In this document: positions 15,099 to 23,128 of the stretch, piece after piece | Numbering within the stretch: position 1 is the stretch's first letter | How the letters are laid out: each line of letters begins with the position of its first letter | Assembly (NCBI GenBank): GCA_009886125.1 | Contig: VFJK01000028.1 | Location: 1 to 33,647, forward strand | Direction: 5' to 3' | DNA length: 33,647 nucleotides | Source of the DNA: Geobacter sp. | GTDB lineage: Bacteria; Desulfobacterota; Desulfuromonadia; Geobacterales; DSM-12255 | The notes under the pieces: model-generated | What the model saw: only the letters and a program-made list of their open reading frames with translations | Databases searched by the model: none | Told to the model about the DNA's origin: nothing | Made by a program: the position numbers and the translations under genes

Positions 15099-18038
15099 AT
15101 GAGATTAGCCGCTATTCTGATCGTGCTGGGTGTTCTTTTCGGTTGCAGTAATGCCAATGACAAGGCTCCAAATCTGAATCCGGTTACCGGTAAGCACCCT
15201 GCAGGGTGGGCTGTTGCATCGACCGGCGGACTGCATCCTGCAGCATACATTGCAGGGCCAAGTGCTTGCCTTGAATGTCACGGCAGGAACATGGGGGGCG
15301 GCATCAGTGGGGTGAGCTGTTTCAGCAGCACTTATAAAGGCATCGGCTGCCACCCTGACGGCCCATCCGGTCATCCTCAGGGATGGTCCGCACCGATCAG
15401 ACACGGGTTATCTGCAAAAGCTGTTTTGCAGGGGCGGGACGGCTTTTCACACTGCACAGTCTGTCACGGCTCAGATTACGCCGGAGGTGTTGTCAACAAG
15501 TCGTGCCTTAACTCAGCCGGATGTCATGGAGTCGGGGTCATGGCCCCGCACTCACCAAAGCCGTGGAGATCTACGCTGGGAGGACGTTCACATGCCAGCA
15601 CTGATGCAAGTAATGCTGCAGCGTGTGCGCTCTGTCACACAGCAGGTGCGAATTCGGTCAGGCAGCCGTCAGTGACTCCCCCTGCAGGCACTGCTGTCGG
15701 ATGTTTTACTAATACGCTCTGTCATGGTGTTGAAGGGCATCAGCAGGGTTGGGCTCTACCTGCTGTCCATGGTGCCTCGGCGATTTCACTGGCAAGCGGT
15801 GACAAAGGGTTCAAATCGTGTACCTATTGCCATGGGGCACTCTATGATGGCGGTCTGGCAGAACAGAGCTGTCTGAATACGACCGGATGCCATACGGTTA
15901 ATGCGCCTCACCCTCCAAAACCGTGGCGTTCTGCTACAGGTTTCTCGCATACCAGATGTGATACCAGTAATGCAGAGCAGTGTGCCCTCTGTCATACTGG
16001 CGGTGCCAACTCAACGCTTCAGCCGGTTACAAATGCTCCTGCTGCGCTGACAGGCTGCTTCAACAATACCTTGTGCCATGGGGCACGGGGTCACGCTGCC
16101 GGTTGGCAGGCTCCAGCTGCCCACGGAGCGGAAGCAAAGAAGGCGCCGACCCCGTCAACAGGGTTTTCTTCTTGTCAGATCTGTCATGGCGCAGCATTTA
16201 TAAACGGTGCAGCAATAACCTGTTTCAAAGGTTTAGGTTGTCACGGATTCGGAGTGAACGCTCCTCACTCAGCCAAACCCTGGTCTTCATTAACCGGAGG
16301 AGCTTCTCATGCTAACACCGACTCAGCCAATGCCGGGACATGTGCAATCTGTCATACTGCCGGGGCAAATTCAACCATCAGGCCGCCGTTCCCGGCAACC
16401 AATACGATTGCGAACTGTTTCAACAATACCTTGTGTCATTTTCATCAAATACCTTTTGCACCTTCAGCAACCATACCGCCGACCCTTCATGGCGGGGAGG
16501 CAAAAAAGGATCTGACGATCTGCCAGGTGTGCCATGGGACTGCAGGAAGTACCGCATTTGACGGTGTGAGGCTTGCTGACGGCACGAGAACAATTGCCTG
16601 TTCATCATGCCATTTGAATGCAAAAGCACATCCGACAGACTGGCAGGGAGACGGCACCTATTCGCATCGTACTGCAGGCAACAAGGCTGCAGCCTGTTCA
16701 TTGTGTCATGATGTCCGGCAAGGAGCATCAGCCCCGCTTTCCACTTCACCAAGCTGTTACAGTACAACTTTTACCAACGCACTGGGGCAGACCAGGACAT
16801 GTCATGCCAATGGCCCGGGATCGGCTTCTCATACCGTCCCCTACAACAATCATAATGCGACTGCCCGCTCAAACTTCACCTACTGTCTCGGCTGTCACCA
16901 GATCGCGGCAAACAGTGCCTTGCCTCCCGGTTGTATGAACTGCCATCTCCAAAGCCCGCAGGCAAATCCGAACAATTGTGTCTCCTGTCACTCCAAACCG
17001 CCGAACGGCTCTGCGTATCCCAATTTGGCACGTTCGCACACTGCTCATGGTGCCATGAATGTCTCCGATCTCTGTGCTGAGTGTCACAGCGGACTCGGGC
17101 TTGGCACTGTCGATCATCTGAACAGGGCAAGGCTGCGGGCATCCTCTGTTCAGGCAAATCCAGTCGCTTTCGGCACACTCGCGAAAACAGGCGCTTTAAC
17201 GCCGAGTTACTCTGCTGCAGGAACATGTCTGAACACTTACTGCCATGGGGCTACACTCGTCGGCGGGAGCAACAAGTCACCTCAGTGGGGCCAGGTCAAC
17301 TATCTGCAAGGTTGCGGGACGTGCCATGGGTTCCCGCCGGCCAACGCTGCTCACGGGAGTGTAACGTCATCAACGCCTTGTGCAGGCTGTCACACGCATG
17401 TCAACCCGACCAATACAGGTTTCACTGTTCCGACGAAGCATATCAACGGGTCAATAGATGTTTCCGGGTCTGCACATGCGGCACCGTACTTTACTCATAA
17501 CACTGCTGCTGCGGCTACCTGTCTCAAGTCAGGCGGAGGTTGCCATAACACCGGCAACGGGACGGTCCTCTATCCGTTGGCAAAGGACAGTGTTACCGGT
17601 GCTCCGGACTGCAGGTCCTGCCATACCCTTGCAGACCCTCTGGCTGCAGGCAACGGTCTGGGAAACTGCAAATCATGTCATGGCACCGGAGGGACAGGAA
17701 CCCTTGCCGCACCTACAGGAACAACCTGGCCGAATATAAGGGGGAGCAACTCAAATGCTCGACACCCCAGTCATCAAGGCTCTGTCTGCGGTACCTGCCA
17801 CCCGGGGGTAGACAACACCGGCAGGTCAACTACCGGTGCAGCAGGTTCCGGCGCAGGAGTGAATCACGGCCCGAATAAAACCAGGCTCTCGGCTACGACT
17901 CAAACCAACGTGACTCAGACGGTAACCGGAATTGTCCCTAACGCTGCAAGGGGCACCGGCTCGACATGTACTCATGGCAGTATCCCGAGCACGTCATGCC
18001 ATGGAGGCCCGGGAACCAGGACCTGGACAGCTCCATAA
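15099..18038 (+). CDS. Giant multiheme c-type cytochrome, surface lipoprotein (19 CXXCH plus 11 longer C-Xn-CH motifs)
   Basis: This 979-residue protein has a lipoprotein signal (L13-F14-G15-C16, then Ser-Asn). I count 19 CXXCH motifs beginning with CLECH at 57. There are also 11 spaced variants: six CX5CH (for example CLNSAGCH, CFNNTLCH), one each of CX4CH, CX6CH and CX14CH, and two CX9CH. The N-terminal half is three to four related modules in which a CXXCHG is followed by a CX5CH, the anchor APHxxKPW, then CALCHTxGANS and another CX5CH. Around residues 710-750, CLNTYCH plus GCGTCHGFPP matches the Geobacter CxxxxCH...CXXCH motif domain (TIGR01904 type). With the barrel and pentaheme genes it probably forms an outer-membrane electron conduit with this protein outside. 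The heme total is uncertain because the longer motifs are unproven. Confidence 0.93.
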   Translation: MRLAAILIVLGVLFGCSNANDKAPNLNPVTGKHPAGWAVASTGGLHPAAYIAGPSACLECHGRNMGGGISGVSCFSSTYKGIGCHPDGPSGHPQGWSAPIRHGLSAKAVLQGRDGFSHCTVCHGSDYAGGVVNKSCLNSAGCHGVGVMAPHSPKPWRSTLGGRSHASTDASNAAACALCHTAGANSVRQPSVTPPAGTAVGCFTNTLCHGVEGHQQGWALPAVHGASAISLASGDKGFKSCTYCHGALYDGGLAEQSCLNTTGCHTVNAPHPPKPWRSATGFSHTRCDTSNAEQCALCHTGGANSTLQPVTNAPAALTGCFNNTLCHGARGHAAGWQAPAAHGAEAKKAPTPSTGFSSCQICHGAAFINGAAITCFKGLGCHGFGVNAPHSAKPWSSLTGGASHANTDSANAGTCAICHTAGANSTIRPPFPATNTIANCFNNTLCHFHQIPFAPSATIPPTLHGGEAKKDLTICQVCHGTAGSTAFDGVRLADGTRTIACSSCHLNAKAHPTDWQGDGTYSHRTAGNKAAACSLCHDVRQGASAPLSTSPSCYSTTFTNALGQTRTCHANGPGSASHTVPYNNHNATARSNFTYCLGCHQIAANSALPPGCMNCHLQSPQANPNNCVSCHSKPPNGSAYPNLARSHTAHGAMNVSDLCAECHSGLGLGTVDHLNRARLRASSVQANPVAFGTLAKTGALTPSYSAAGTCLNTYCHGATLVGGSNKSPQWGQVNYLQGCGTCHGFPPANAAHGSVTSSTPCAGCHTHVNPTNTGFTVPTKHINGSIDVSGSAHAAPYFTHNTAAAATCLKSGGGCHNTGNGTVLYPLAKDSVTGAPDCRSCHTLADPLAAGNGLGNCKSCHGTGGTGTLAAPTGTTWPNIRGSNSNARHPSHQGSVCGTCHPGVDNTGRSTTGAAGSGAGVNHGPNKTRLSATTQTNVTQTVTGIVPNAARGTGSTCTHGSIPSTSCHGGPGTRTWTAP

Positions 18039-18056
18039 GATTTGCCGGGAGAAGTC

Positions 18057-18098
18057 AAAGAAAGAGGGGAAGGCTCGTCAGCCTTCCCCTCTTTCTTT
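18057..18098 (+). terminator. Strong terminator of the porin-cytochrome cluster
   Basis: A perfect 19-bp stem (18057-18075 with 18080-18098) encloses a CGTC tetraloop and ends in a T-rich tract. It closes the transcript 18 bp after the multiheme stop codon. Its A-rich left side means it could also work for the convergent zinc-ribbon gene. Confidence 0.93.
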
Positions 18099-18129
18099 GT
18101 GTCAAAGCAGTATGTAAAAATGGCCTACA

Positions 18130-18279
18130 CTATTTTAAACCAAGATTCCTGCTCCTGTTGGCAATAATAGTCGAATCGAGGAGCTCTCCGCAACAGGTGC
18201 ATTTCCAGGCATCAAATGAGCGTACAAAGTCATAATACTTCTCGGCAAACATTTTTCCTCTGCATTTTGGACATTGCAT
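18130..18279 (-). CDS. 49-residue zinc-ribbon protein
   Basis: A short frame on the minus strand starts at ATG 18279 after a very good ribosome site (AGGAGGGG) and ends at TAG 18130. The protein begins MQCPKCRGKMFAEKYYDF, continues into VRSFDAWKCTCCGELLDS and ends NRSRNLGLK. Two CXXC pairs (C3/C6 and C27/C30 in KCTCCG) form a classic zinc ribbon. No function can be assigned. It points toward the terminator of the cytochrome cluster and stands alone. The ribosome site and paired cysteines make it a believable gene. Confidence 0.8.
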   Translation of the reverse strand: MQCPKCRGKMFAEKYYDFVRSFDAWKCTCCGELLDSTIIANRSRNLGLK

Positions 18280-18509
18280 GGTGACCCCTCCTGATTAAAT
18301 AATAGTCTGAATGTTTAGGTGAAGTTGTATTTACACCATACGTGCCAAAATGTTTTGAATTTAAAAAGTAAATTTAAATCATCCTAATTAAATTGATAAG
18401 CCTAATGTTTTAAGTGGGTTAGCATTGGATGAATCTGCAGTGGTGCGGGCAGAGGATCAATGTATGTAACGGAGTGAAGGTCGCTCTGAGGCAGCAATCC
18501 GGGATAATC

Positions 18510-18524
18510 GTCAATAAAATGACA
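18510..18524 (+). repeat. GTCAATAAAATGACA repeat, copy 1
   Basis: This 15-base unit is itself a short palindrome (GTCA-N6-TGAC). It recurs exactly at 18735-18749, and its first 13 bases recur at 18767-18779. The right flank, ATTGCTCGGGA, resembles the right flank of copy 2 (ATTGCTGGCGA), so the similarity extends beyond the core. Confidence 0.85.
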
Positions 18525-18721
18525 GATCATTGCTCGGGAATCTTTTGTGACTCTTTGGTTAATAGAAATGCCAGTAAAAAGTCCGGATAAATTTAGTCAT
18601 TTAAGCAAGTCTAATGGGCCTGCGTTGGTATTGAATTGCAAGGAAAAGCGTTGCCAGCCCAATTTCAACCAAAAAATTACACCATACCTATCTGCTGTCG
18701 GCTTGTTGTTCCCCTTACGGG

Positions 18722-18779
18722 TCGCCAGTAATATGTCAATAAAATGACAAATTGCTGGCGAGTGCCGTCAATAAAATGA
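18722..18779 (+). repeat. 40-bp palindrome containing repeat copy 2, followed by copy 3
   Basis: TCGCCAG (18722-18728) pairs with CTGGCGA (18755-18761). Inside it, TGTCA pairs with TGACA around ATAAAA (core copy 18735-18749). A third core copy lacking the last two bases lies at 18767-18779. Closely spaced terminal repeats of this kind are seen at the ends of IS21-family elements, but no istA/istB sequence is present, so that origin is only a possibility. Confidence 0.75.
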
Positions 18780-18831
18780 TGAAACTGTTAATTCCTGTTT
18801 TTAAGCGTGCTATTGATGTGATTTAAATTAA

Positions 18832-18865
18832 AAAAAACCGGCTACAGTAAAGTAGTCGGTTTTTT
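18832..18865 (-). terminator. Terminator downstream of cimA
   Basis: AAAAAACCGGCTAC pairs with GTAGTCGGTTTTTT (one G-T wobble) around AGTAAA. It lies about 70 bp beyond the cimA stop in the direction of its transcription, and because of the symmetrical A/T ends could act in both directions. Confidence 0.88.
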
Positions 18866-18936
18866 AGCAGTTACTTGGAAAGTCAGGTCAGGCCCAGGAT
18901 TATCAACTCCGGTCAGCTGAACTGTTCATTGATCGA

Positions 18937-20517
18937 TTATCTGCCGGATTCATCCTCGGATTTATGGAGTTTGAATTCAATGCTGTCGATCAGAGCCTGA
19001 TAAGAAGCTTCAATTATATTATCTGAAACGCCTACTGTTCCCCAGCGGGTCTCCTTGTCGCCAGACTCTATCAGAACCCTTATTGCGGAAGCAGTCCCCT
19101 GCCCGGCAGGAAGGACGCGCACCTTGTAGTCGAGCAGCTTGACTTCTTTCAGTTTGGGGTAGAACTTCTCAAGCGCTTTACGGAGTGCATTATCAAGAGC
19201 GTTTACCGGGCCGTTCCCTTCTGCTGCTGTATGCTCGACCTTGCCGCCTACTCTTACCATGACAGTGGCCTCAGAAACAGGCTGTTTGTCTTCATGGCGT
19301 TTTTCATCGATAACCCTGAACCCGGTGACAGAGAAGAATTTCCTGTGTGTTCCAAGAGCCCGCTTCATCATCAGCTCAAAAGTCGCTTCAGCGCCTTCGA
19401 ACTGATAACCGCGGTTTTCCATCTCCTTGATGCTGTCAAGGATATCCATGGTTACCGGGTCCTTGCTGTCGAGGTTAATGTTGAATTCCTGGGCCTTGGC
19501 AAGAATATTGGACCTGCCGGAGAGATCGGAGATCAGCACGCGTGTAGAATTGCCGACAAGTTCCGGTCTGATATGCTCGTAGGTTTCGGGGTGGCGCTGG
19601 ATAGCACTGACATGGACGCCACCCTTGTGGGCAAAGGCTGCATTGCCGACGTACGCCTGATGCTTGGGTGGCGCAAAGTTTGCCAGCTCATAAACATAAC
19701 GGGAGAGATCCCTCAGTTTTCTAAGCTGTTCGTCACTTATGCAGTCTTTCTTCATCTTCAGTTTGAGAGCCGGAATGATTGAGCAGAGGTTTGCATTGCC
19801 GCACCGTTCGCCGAAACCGTTGATTGTACCCTGAACCTGTATAATACCTAGATCAACTGCGAGAAGTGAATTTGCAACTGCACACTCGCCGTCATTGTGA
19901 GTGTGAATCCCGAGAGGAGTCTTGATCTGTTTTTTTATCTTGGAGATTATTTCTGCGAGCTCAAACGGCATTGTGCCGCCGTTTGTATCACAGAGCACGA
20001 TGCAGTCGACCTTCGCCTGCTCGGCTGCCTTGAGGGTCTTGATAGCATATTCAGGGTTTGCCCTGTAGCCGTCAAAGAAATGCTCAGCGTCGTAAAAAAC
20101 CTCCGGTGCACGAGCCTTCAGATATTCGAGGGAGTCGAAAATCAACTCCAGGTTCTCTTCAAGAGAGATTCGCAAGGCTTCCCTGACATGGAAATCCCAG
20201 GTTTTCCCGAAGATGGTTATTGCATCGGGCTCCGCCTGAACCAGAAGTTTAATGTTCTGGTCCTTGTCAGGGGTAACCTTGGCACGGCGGGTAGAGCCGA
20301 AAGCGGCTATCTTCGCATGATGCAGCTTCTCCTTCTTGATCTCCTTGAAAAAGGCAACATCTTTCGGATTGCTGCCGGGCCAGCCACCTTCGATGTAGTG
20401 GATGCCGGATTCGTCGAGGCGATGCGCAATCCTGATCTTGTCTTCAAGGAGGAACGAGATGTCTTCAGACTGGGTCCCGTCACGGAGCGTTGTATCGTAA
20501 AGTTTCACTTGACTCAT
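18937..20517 (-). CDS. cimA: (R)-citramalate synthase CimA
   Basis: The 526-residue enzyme condenses pyruvate and acetyl-CoA to (R)-citramalate, the first step of the threonine-independent isoleucine pathway used by Geobacter. The HMGL-like TIM barrel starts with [19 protein letters not shown] (catalytic Arg12-Asp13 in the family pattern). It continues through [11 protein letters not shown], the [16 protein letters not shown] metal-binding HxH segment near residue 200, and [12 protein letters not shown]. The C-terminal half is the LeuA-type allosteric domain, expected to sense isoleucine. The reading [11 protein letters not shown] and the length above 500 favour CimA over isopropylmalate or homocitrate synthase. 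GGAAGGTG precedes the ATG. It is 240 bp downstream of lysC, with a terminator in between. Confidence 0.95.
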   Translation of the reverse strand: MSQVKLYDTTLRDGTQSEDISFLLEDKIRIAHRLDESGIHYIEGGWPGSNPKDVAFFKEIKKEKLHHAKIAAFGSTRRAKVTPDKDQNIKLLVQAEPDAITIFGKTWDFHVREALRISLEENLELIFDSLEYLKARAPEVFYDAEHFFDGYRANPEYAIKTLKAAEQAKVDCIVLCDTNGGTMPFELAEIISKIKKQIKTPLGIHTHNDGECAVANSLLAVDLGIIQVQGTINGFGERCGNANLCSIIPALKLKMKKDCISDEQLRKLRDLSRYVYELANFAPPKHQAYVGNAAFAHKGGVHVSAIQRHPETYEHIRPELVGNSTRVLISDLSGRSNILAKAQEFNINLDSKDPVTMDILDSIKEMENRGYQFEGAEATFELMMKRALGTHRKFFSVTGFRVIDEKRHEDKQPVSEATVMVRVGGKVEHTAAEGNGPVNALDNALRKALEKFYPKLKEVKLLDYKVRVLPAGQGTASAIRVLIESGDKETRWGTVGVSDNIIEASYQALIDSIEFKLHKSEDESGR

Positions 20518-20563
20518 GGTTCACCTTCCCGCAGATGAAAATAAAAACAATGGAGCAGATATT

Positions 20564-20590
20564 TCTATAACGATTTTAGAAACTTTTCAA
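20564..20590 (-). promoter_or_regulatory. Weak candidate sigma-70 promoter for cimA
   Basis: On the minus strand TTGAAA (20590-20585) and TATAGA (20569-20564) are separated by 15 bp, shorter than the ideal 17. It lies between the lysC terminator and cimA in an AT-rich stretch, where a separate promoter would be needed. Confidence 0.3.
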
Positions 20591-20694
20591 CCGTGAAATT
20601 GCAGAAAAAAGTTCTTAGAGTTCAATATGTCAGAGTAATTTAGTTGCAGTAAATTATGTGGAAGGAAACTTACTGAAACTGAAATCTGTAGAGT

Positions 20695-20731
20695 AAAAAA
20701 GAGCGTGATCGACAATTTCAACCACGCTCTT
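20695..20731 (-). terminator. Terminator downstream of lysC
   Basis: On the minus strand AAGAGCGTG pairs with CACGCTCTT around a 15-nt loop, followed directly by a T run. It lies 28 bp beyond the lysC stop and separates lysC from cimA transcriptionally. Confidence 0.88.
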
Positions 20732-20758
20732 CAGAGAGTTCGACCGGATTAAAAAATA

Positions 20759-21976
20759 CTATTTACCGGACATCCCGAATGCATCATGCAGAACCCTGAC
20801 CGCAAGTTCTGTATATTTGGAATCGATCACAACCGAGACCTTGATCTCCGAGGTCGAGATCATCTGGATATTGATCCCCTCTTTGGCAAGAGCCTGGAAC
20901 ATTTTGGTTGCGACTCCGGCATGGCTGCGCATGCCGACGCCGACGACAGAGATCTTGCTGATGTTCTCATCGGAGATCATCTCTTTGGCTTCGACACCCT
21001 TTGCAGCTTCGCCGGTAATCTGAAGCGCCTTCTTGAAGTCTGCTTTTGTGACGGTGAAGGTAAAGTCGGTGAAGCCGTCCATACTTACATTCTGGACTAT
21101 CATGTCGACAGAAATATTTGCATCTGAAAGCGGTGTCAGCAGTTTTGCAGCGATCCCCGGCTTGTCAGGCACATGCATGACTGCGATCTTTGCCTCATTC
21201 TTGTCATAAGCGATACCTGAAACGAGAACAGCTTCCATCTCCTTATCCTCCTTGGTGACAATTGTCCCTTGATTATCATTGAAGCTTGAGCGGACATGAA
21301 TATCCACATTATATTTTTTGGCGAACTCTACTGAACGGATCTGCAGGACCTTTGCGCCGAGGCTGGCAAGTTCCAGCATCTCATCGTAAGAGACTTTTTC
21401 AACCTTACGGGCATCGGTGCAAATATTGGGGTCTGTCGTATAGACACCGTCGACATCTGTATAAATCTCGCATACATCAGCCTTCAGCGCGGCTGCCATG
21501 GCAACGGCAGAGGTATCCGATCCACCGCGACCGAGAGTGGTGACATTCCCCTGTCGGTCTATGCCCTGGAATCCGGCGACAATGACGATCACGCCGTCCT
21601 TGAGGTCAGCCCTGACCTTTGTATCCGGGATCTCCTCGATCCGTGCCTTGCTGCTTACGCTGTCGGTGATGATAGGAACCTGCCAACCGTGATACGACTT
21701 GGCCTTGTATCCCATGCCGATCAGAGTCATCGCCAGAAGAGCAATAGAGACCTGCTCGCCGGCTGCGACAAGAACATCATATTCGCGCAGATCCGGGAAT
21801 TCAGAGGTATCATTTCCCAGGGCAACAAGTTTGTTGGTCTCGCCTGACATGGCTGAAACAACGACAATCATCTCGTTCCCTTCATCAAAACCTTTTGCAA
21901 CCCTCCGGGCAACATTCTTGATACGTTCAATGCTCCCCATGGATGTGCCGCCGTATTTCTGAACCACCAGAGCCAT
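20759..21976 (-). CDS. lysC: Aspartate kinase
   Basis: The start is ATG 21976, preceded by GGGAGGG. A more upstream ATG at 22009 would add 11 residues without a ribosome site. The 405-residue protein opens with [14 protein letters not shown], the aspartokinase signature, and contains [17 protein letters not shown] and [16 protein letters not shown] in the catalytic domain. Two C-terminal ACT domains (about residues 265-405) would bind lysine and/or threonine for feedback control. It phosphorylates L-aspartate, the entry to Lys, Met and Thr synthesis. A single alpha/beta-type aspartokinase of this length is typical. The 122 bp before tsaE may hold its own promoter (TTGACC is visible with a poor -10). 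Confidence 0.95.
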   Translation of the reverse strand: MALVVQKYGGTSMGSIERIKNVARRVAKGFDEGNEMIVVVSAMSGETNKLVALGNDTSEFPDLREYDVLVAAGEQVSIALLAMTLIGMGYKAKSYHGWQVPIITDSVSSKARIEEIPDTKVRADLKDGVIVIVAGFQGIDRQGNVTTLGRGGSDTSAVAMAAALKADVCEIYTDVDGVYTTDPNICTDARKVEKVSYDEMLELASLGAKVLQIRSVEFAKKYNVDIHVRSSFNDNQGTIVTKEDKEMEAVLVSGIAYDKNEAKIAVMHVPDKPGIAAKLLTPLSDANISVDMIVQNVSMDGFTDFTFTVTKADFKKALQITGEAAKGVEAKEMISDENISKISVVGVGMRSHAGVATKMFQALAKEGINIQMISTSEIKVSVVIDSKYTELAVRVLHDAFGMSGK

Positions 21977-22098
21977 CAGTATGACCCTCCCTGAAAGTAA
22001 GATATTCAAAATGCTATCAAATCCAAATCGATAGCCATTATGTAGAAGTGAGTTTCTTATCAGGAAAGCAGCGTATGGTCAAAAGAAATTTACAGACA

Positions 22099-22572
22099 TT
22101 AACCATAATTATCGCCAGAAGAGAGCAACTCAAGCAGGCGATCGTGTCTCGGTGACGTAGAAATCAGATCGATATCCCGGCTTTCATCGTCTACGTACGT
22201 GAAGCAGATTTCCAGCCTGGACTGCGGGAGCTCGCTATCAATACGTTCTGACCACTCTACAAGGCAGATCCCGTTGCCATGAAAATACTCTGAAAACCCG
22301 AGTGCAATAACGTCATCGTCTCCGGAGAGCCTGTAAAGGTCGAAATGATAAAGGGGAATCCTCCCCTCATAGATATTCAGAAAAGTATAGGTCGGGCTGG
22401 TTATCGGTATTGACGGATCTATCCCTAGTCCCCGGGCAACCCCGCGAGCAAATCTCGTCTTGCCGGCGCCGAGTTCACCGTGGAGTGAAATGAAGTCCCC
22501 GGGTTGGAGCAGCTGCGCCAATCTTCCGGCTAACGTCTCCGTTGCTTCAGGTGAATCAGAGCGAATCCGCAT
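22099..22572 (-). CDS. tsaE: tRNA threonylcarbamoyladenosine synthesis ATPase TsaE
   Basis: The 157-residue P-loop ATPase has Walker A GELGAGKTRFARG (about residues 35-47). It continues with ITSPTYTFLNIYEG (the conserved SPTF/Y motif), YHFDLYRL and CLVEWSERI, which are the family landmarks. It works with TsaB and TsaD to place t6A at position 37 of ANN-decoding tRNAs. The gene begins 6 nt after the CBS gene stop and ends the acpS-nnr-CBS-tsaE run. The nnr-tsaE association is common in bacteria, where the two are often neighbours or fused. Confidence 0.94.
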   Translation of the reverse strand: MRIRSDSPEATETLAGRLAQLLQPGDFISLHGELGAGKTRFARGVARGLGIDPSIPITSPTYTFLNIYEGRIPLYHFDLYRLSGDDDVIALGFSEYFHGNGICLVEWSERIDSELPQSRLEICFTYVDDESRDIDLISTSPRHDRLLELLSSGDNYG

Positions 22573-22578
22573 GGGACA

Positions 22579-23028
22579 CTAACCTGCCATAGACCTTATA
22601 AGATCGATTCTGGAGATAATGCCGACGAGCTTACCCCCTTTAACGACCGGAATGGCAGTAATCTTCCTGCTGATGAGCAGGTCTGCCACATCTGAGATCG
22701 AGGCCTCCGGTGAAACGGTCACGACCTCGCTGGAGTAGATGTCACCTACGCTCTTGCCGGTCATTTTTTTAAGCTCTTTTTCAAACTTCTTGTCACTCTC
22801 GAGATAGATGACCCAGTCGAAAATGGAAATTACAGTCGGGATATGAAGATTTTTGTCCTGCTCCACCAGATCTGTTTCAGTGACTATACCGATCAGATCA
22901 CCATTTTGATCAAGAACAGGCAGAGAGCTGATGTGTTGCTTGGCATAGATTCCGGCAAGCTCCAACACGGTTGTCTCTTTTGTCACGGTGACAACTTTTT
23001 TCGTCATGATATCTTTTACTTTAAGCAT
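22579..23028 (-). CDS. CBS-pair domain protein
   Basis: The start is ATG 23028, preceded by CGGAGGT. An upstream frame continues into the octamer repeats at 23041-23106 and would add an artefactual Ser/Thr/Asn-rich prefix. The 149-residue protein has two CBS motifs: MLKVKDIMTKKVVTVTKE with LIGIVTETDLV, and DIYSSEVVTVSPEASISD with LVGIISRIDLI. Between them is a helical insert of about 35 residues (VISIFDWVIYLESDKKFEKE). Such pairs bind adenosyl ligands. It sits between nnr and tsaE with 6 nt to the latter; its partner is unknown. Confidence 0.92.
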   Translation of the reverse strand: MLKVKDIMTKKVVTVTKETTVLELAGIYAKQHISSLPVLDQNGDLIGIVTETDLVEQDKNLHIPTVISIFDWVIYLESDKKFEKELKKMTGKSVGDIYSSEVVTVSPEASISDVADLLISRKITAIPVVKGGKLVGIISRIDLIRSMAG

Positions 23029-23040
23029 GAAACCTCCGGT

Positions 23041-23128
23041 TTTGAGTCTTTGTTGAGTAGTCGAGTAGTTGAGTGGTTGAGTGGTTGAGTGGTTGAGTGG
23101 TAACACTTAACGACTCAACCACTCAACG
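23041..23128. repeat. Octamer repeat locus C with inverted arm, between nnr and the CBS gene
   Basis: On the plus strand GAGTGGTT repeats four times in phase (from about 23071). It is flanked by diverged copies (GAGTAGTC, GAGTAGTT) and opposed by an inverted arm ACTCAACC at 23112-23127. Read on the minus strand the element begins GTTGAGTG, GTTGAGTC, GTTAAGT right at the nnr stop codon: the nnr TGA (23125-23123) is part of the first unit. It is homologous to locus D after folD. Confidence 0.92.

Larger units (their letters stand above)
18280..18831. other. AT-rich gap without a convincing gene; contains palindromic repeats
   Basis: About 550 bp separates the zinc-ribbon gene from the cimA terminator. 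A 66-codon frame at 18547-18747 has no ribosome site or recognisable motif and runs into the repeats, so I do not call it. The stretch holds three copies of GTCAATAAAATGA (18510, 18735, 18767) and a 40-bp palindrome. An 11-base direct repeat TTACACCATAC also occurs (18331 and 18677). It could be the eroded end of a mobile element or host an unannotated small RNA. Confidence 0.6.

Noticed and set aside
18547-18747. 66-codon plus-strand frame in the gap before cimA
   Set aside because: No ribosome site, no motif, and it ends inside the palindromic repeat; probably chance.
22579-23106. Longer version of the CBS gene starting inside repeat locus C
   Set aside because: The prefix is translated repeat, while ATG 23028 has a strong CGGAGGT site and begins at the conserved CBS N-terminus.
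23041-23128. CRISPR-like array
   Set aside because: Units are only 8 bp and contiguous, without spacers, and no cas genes are nearby.
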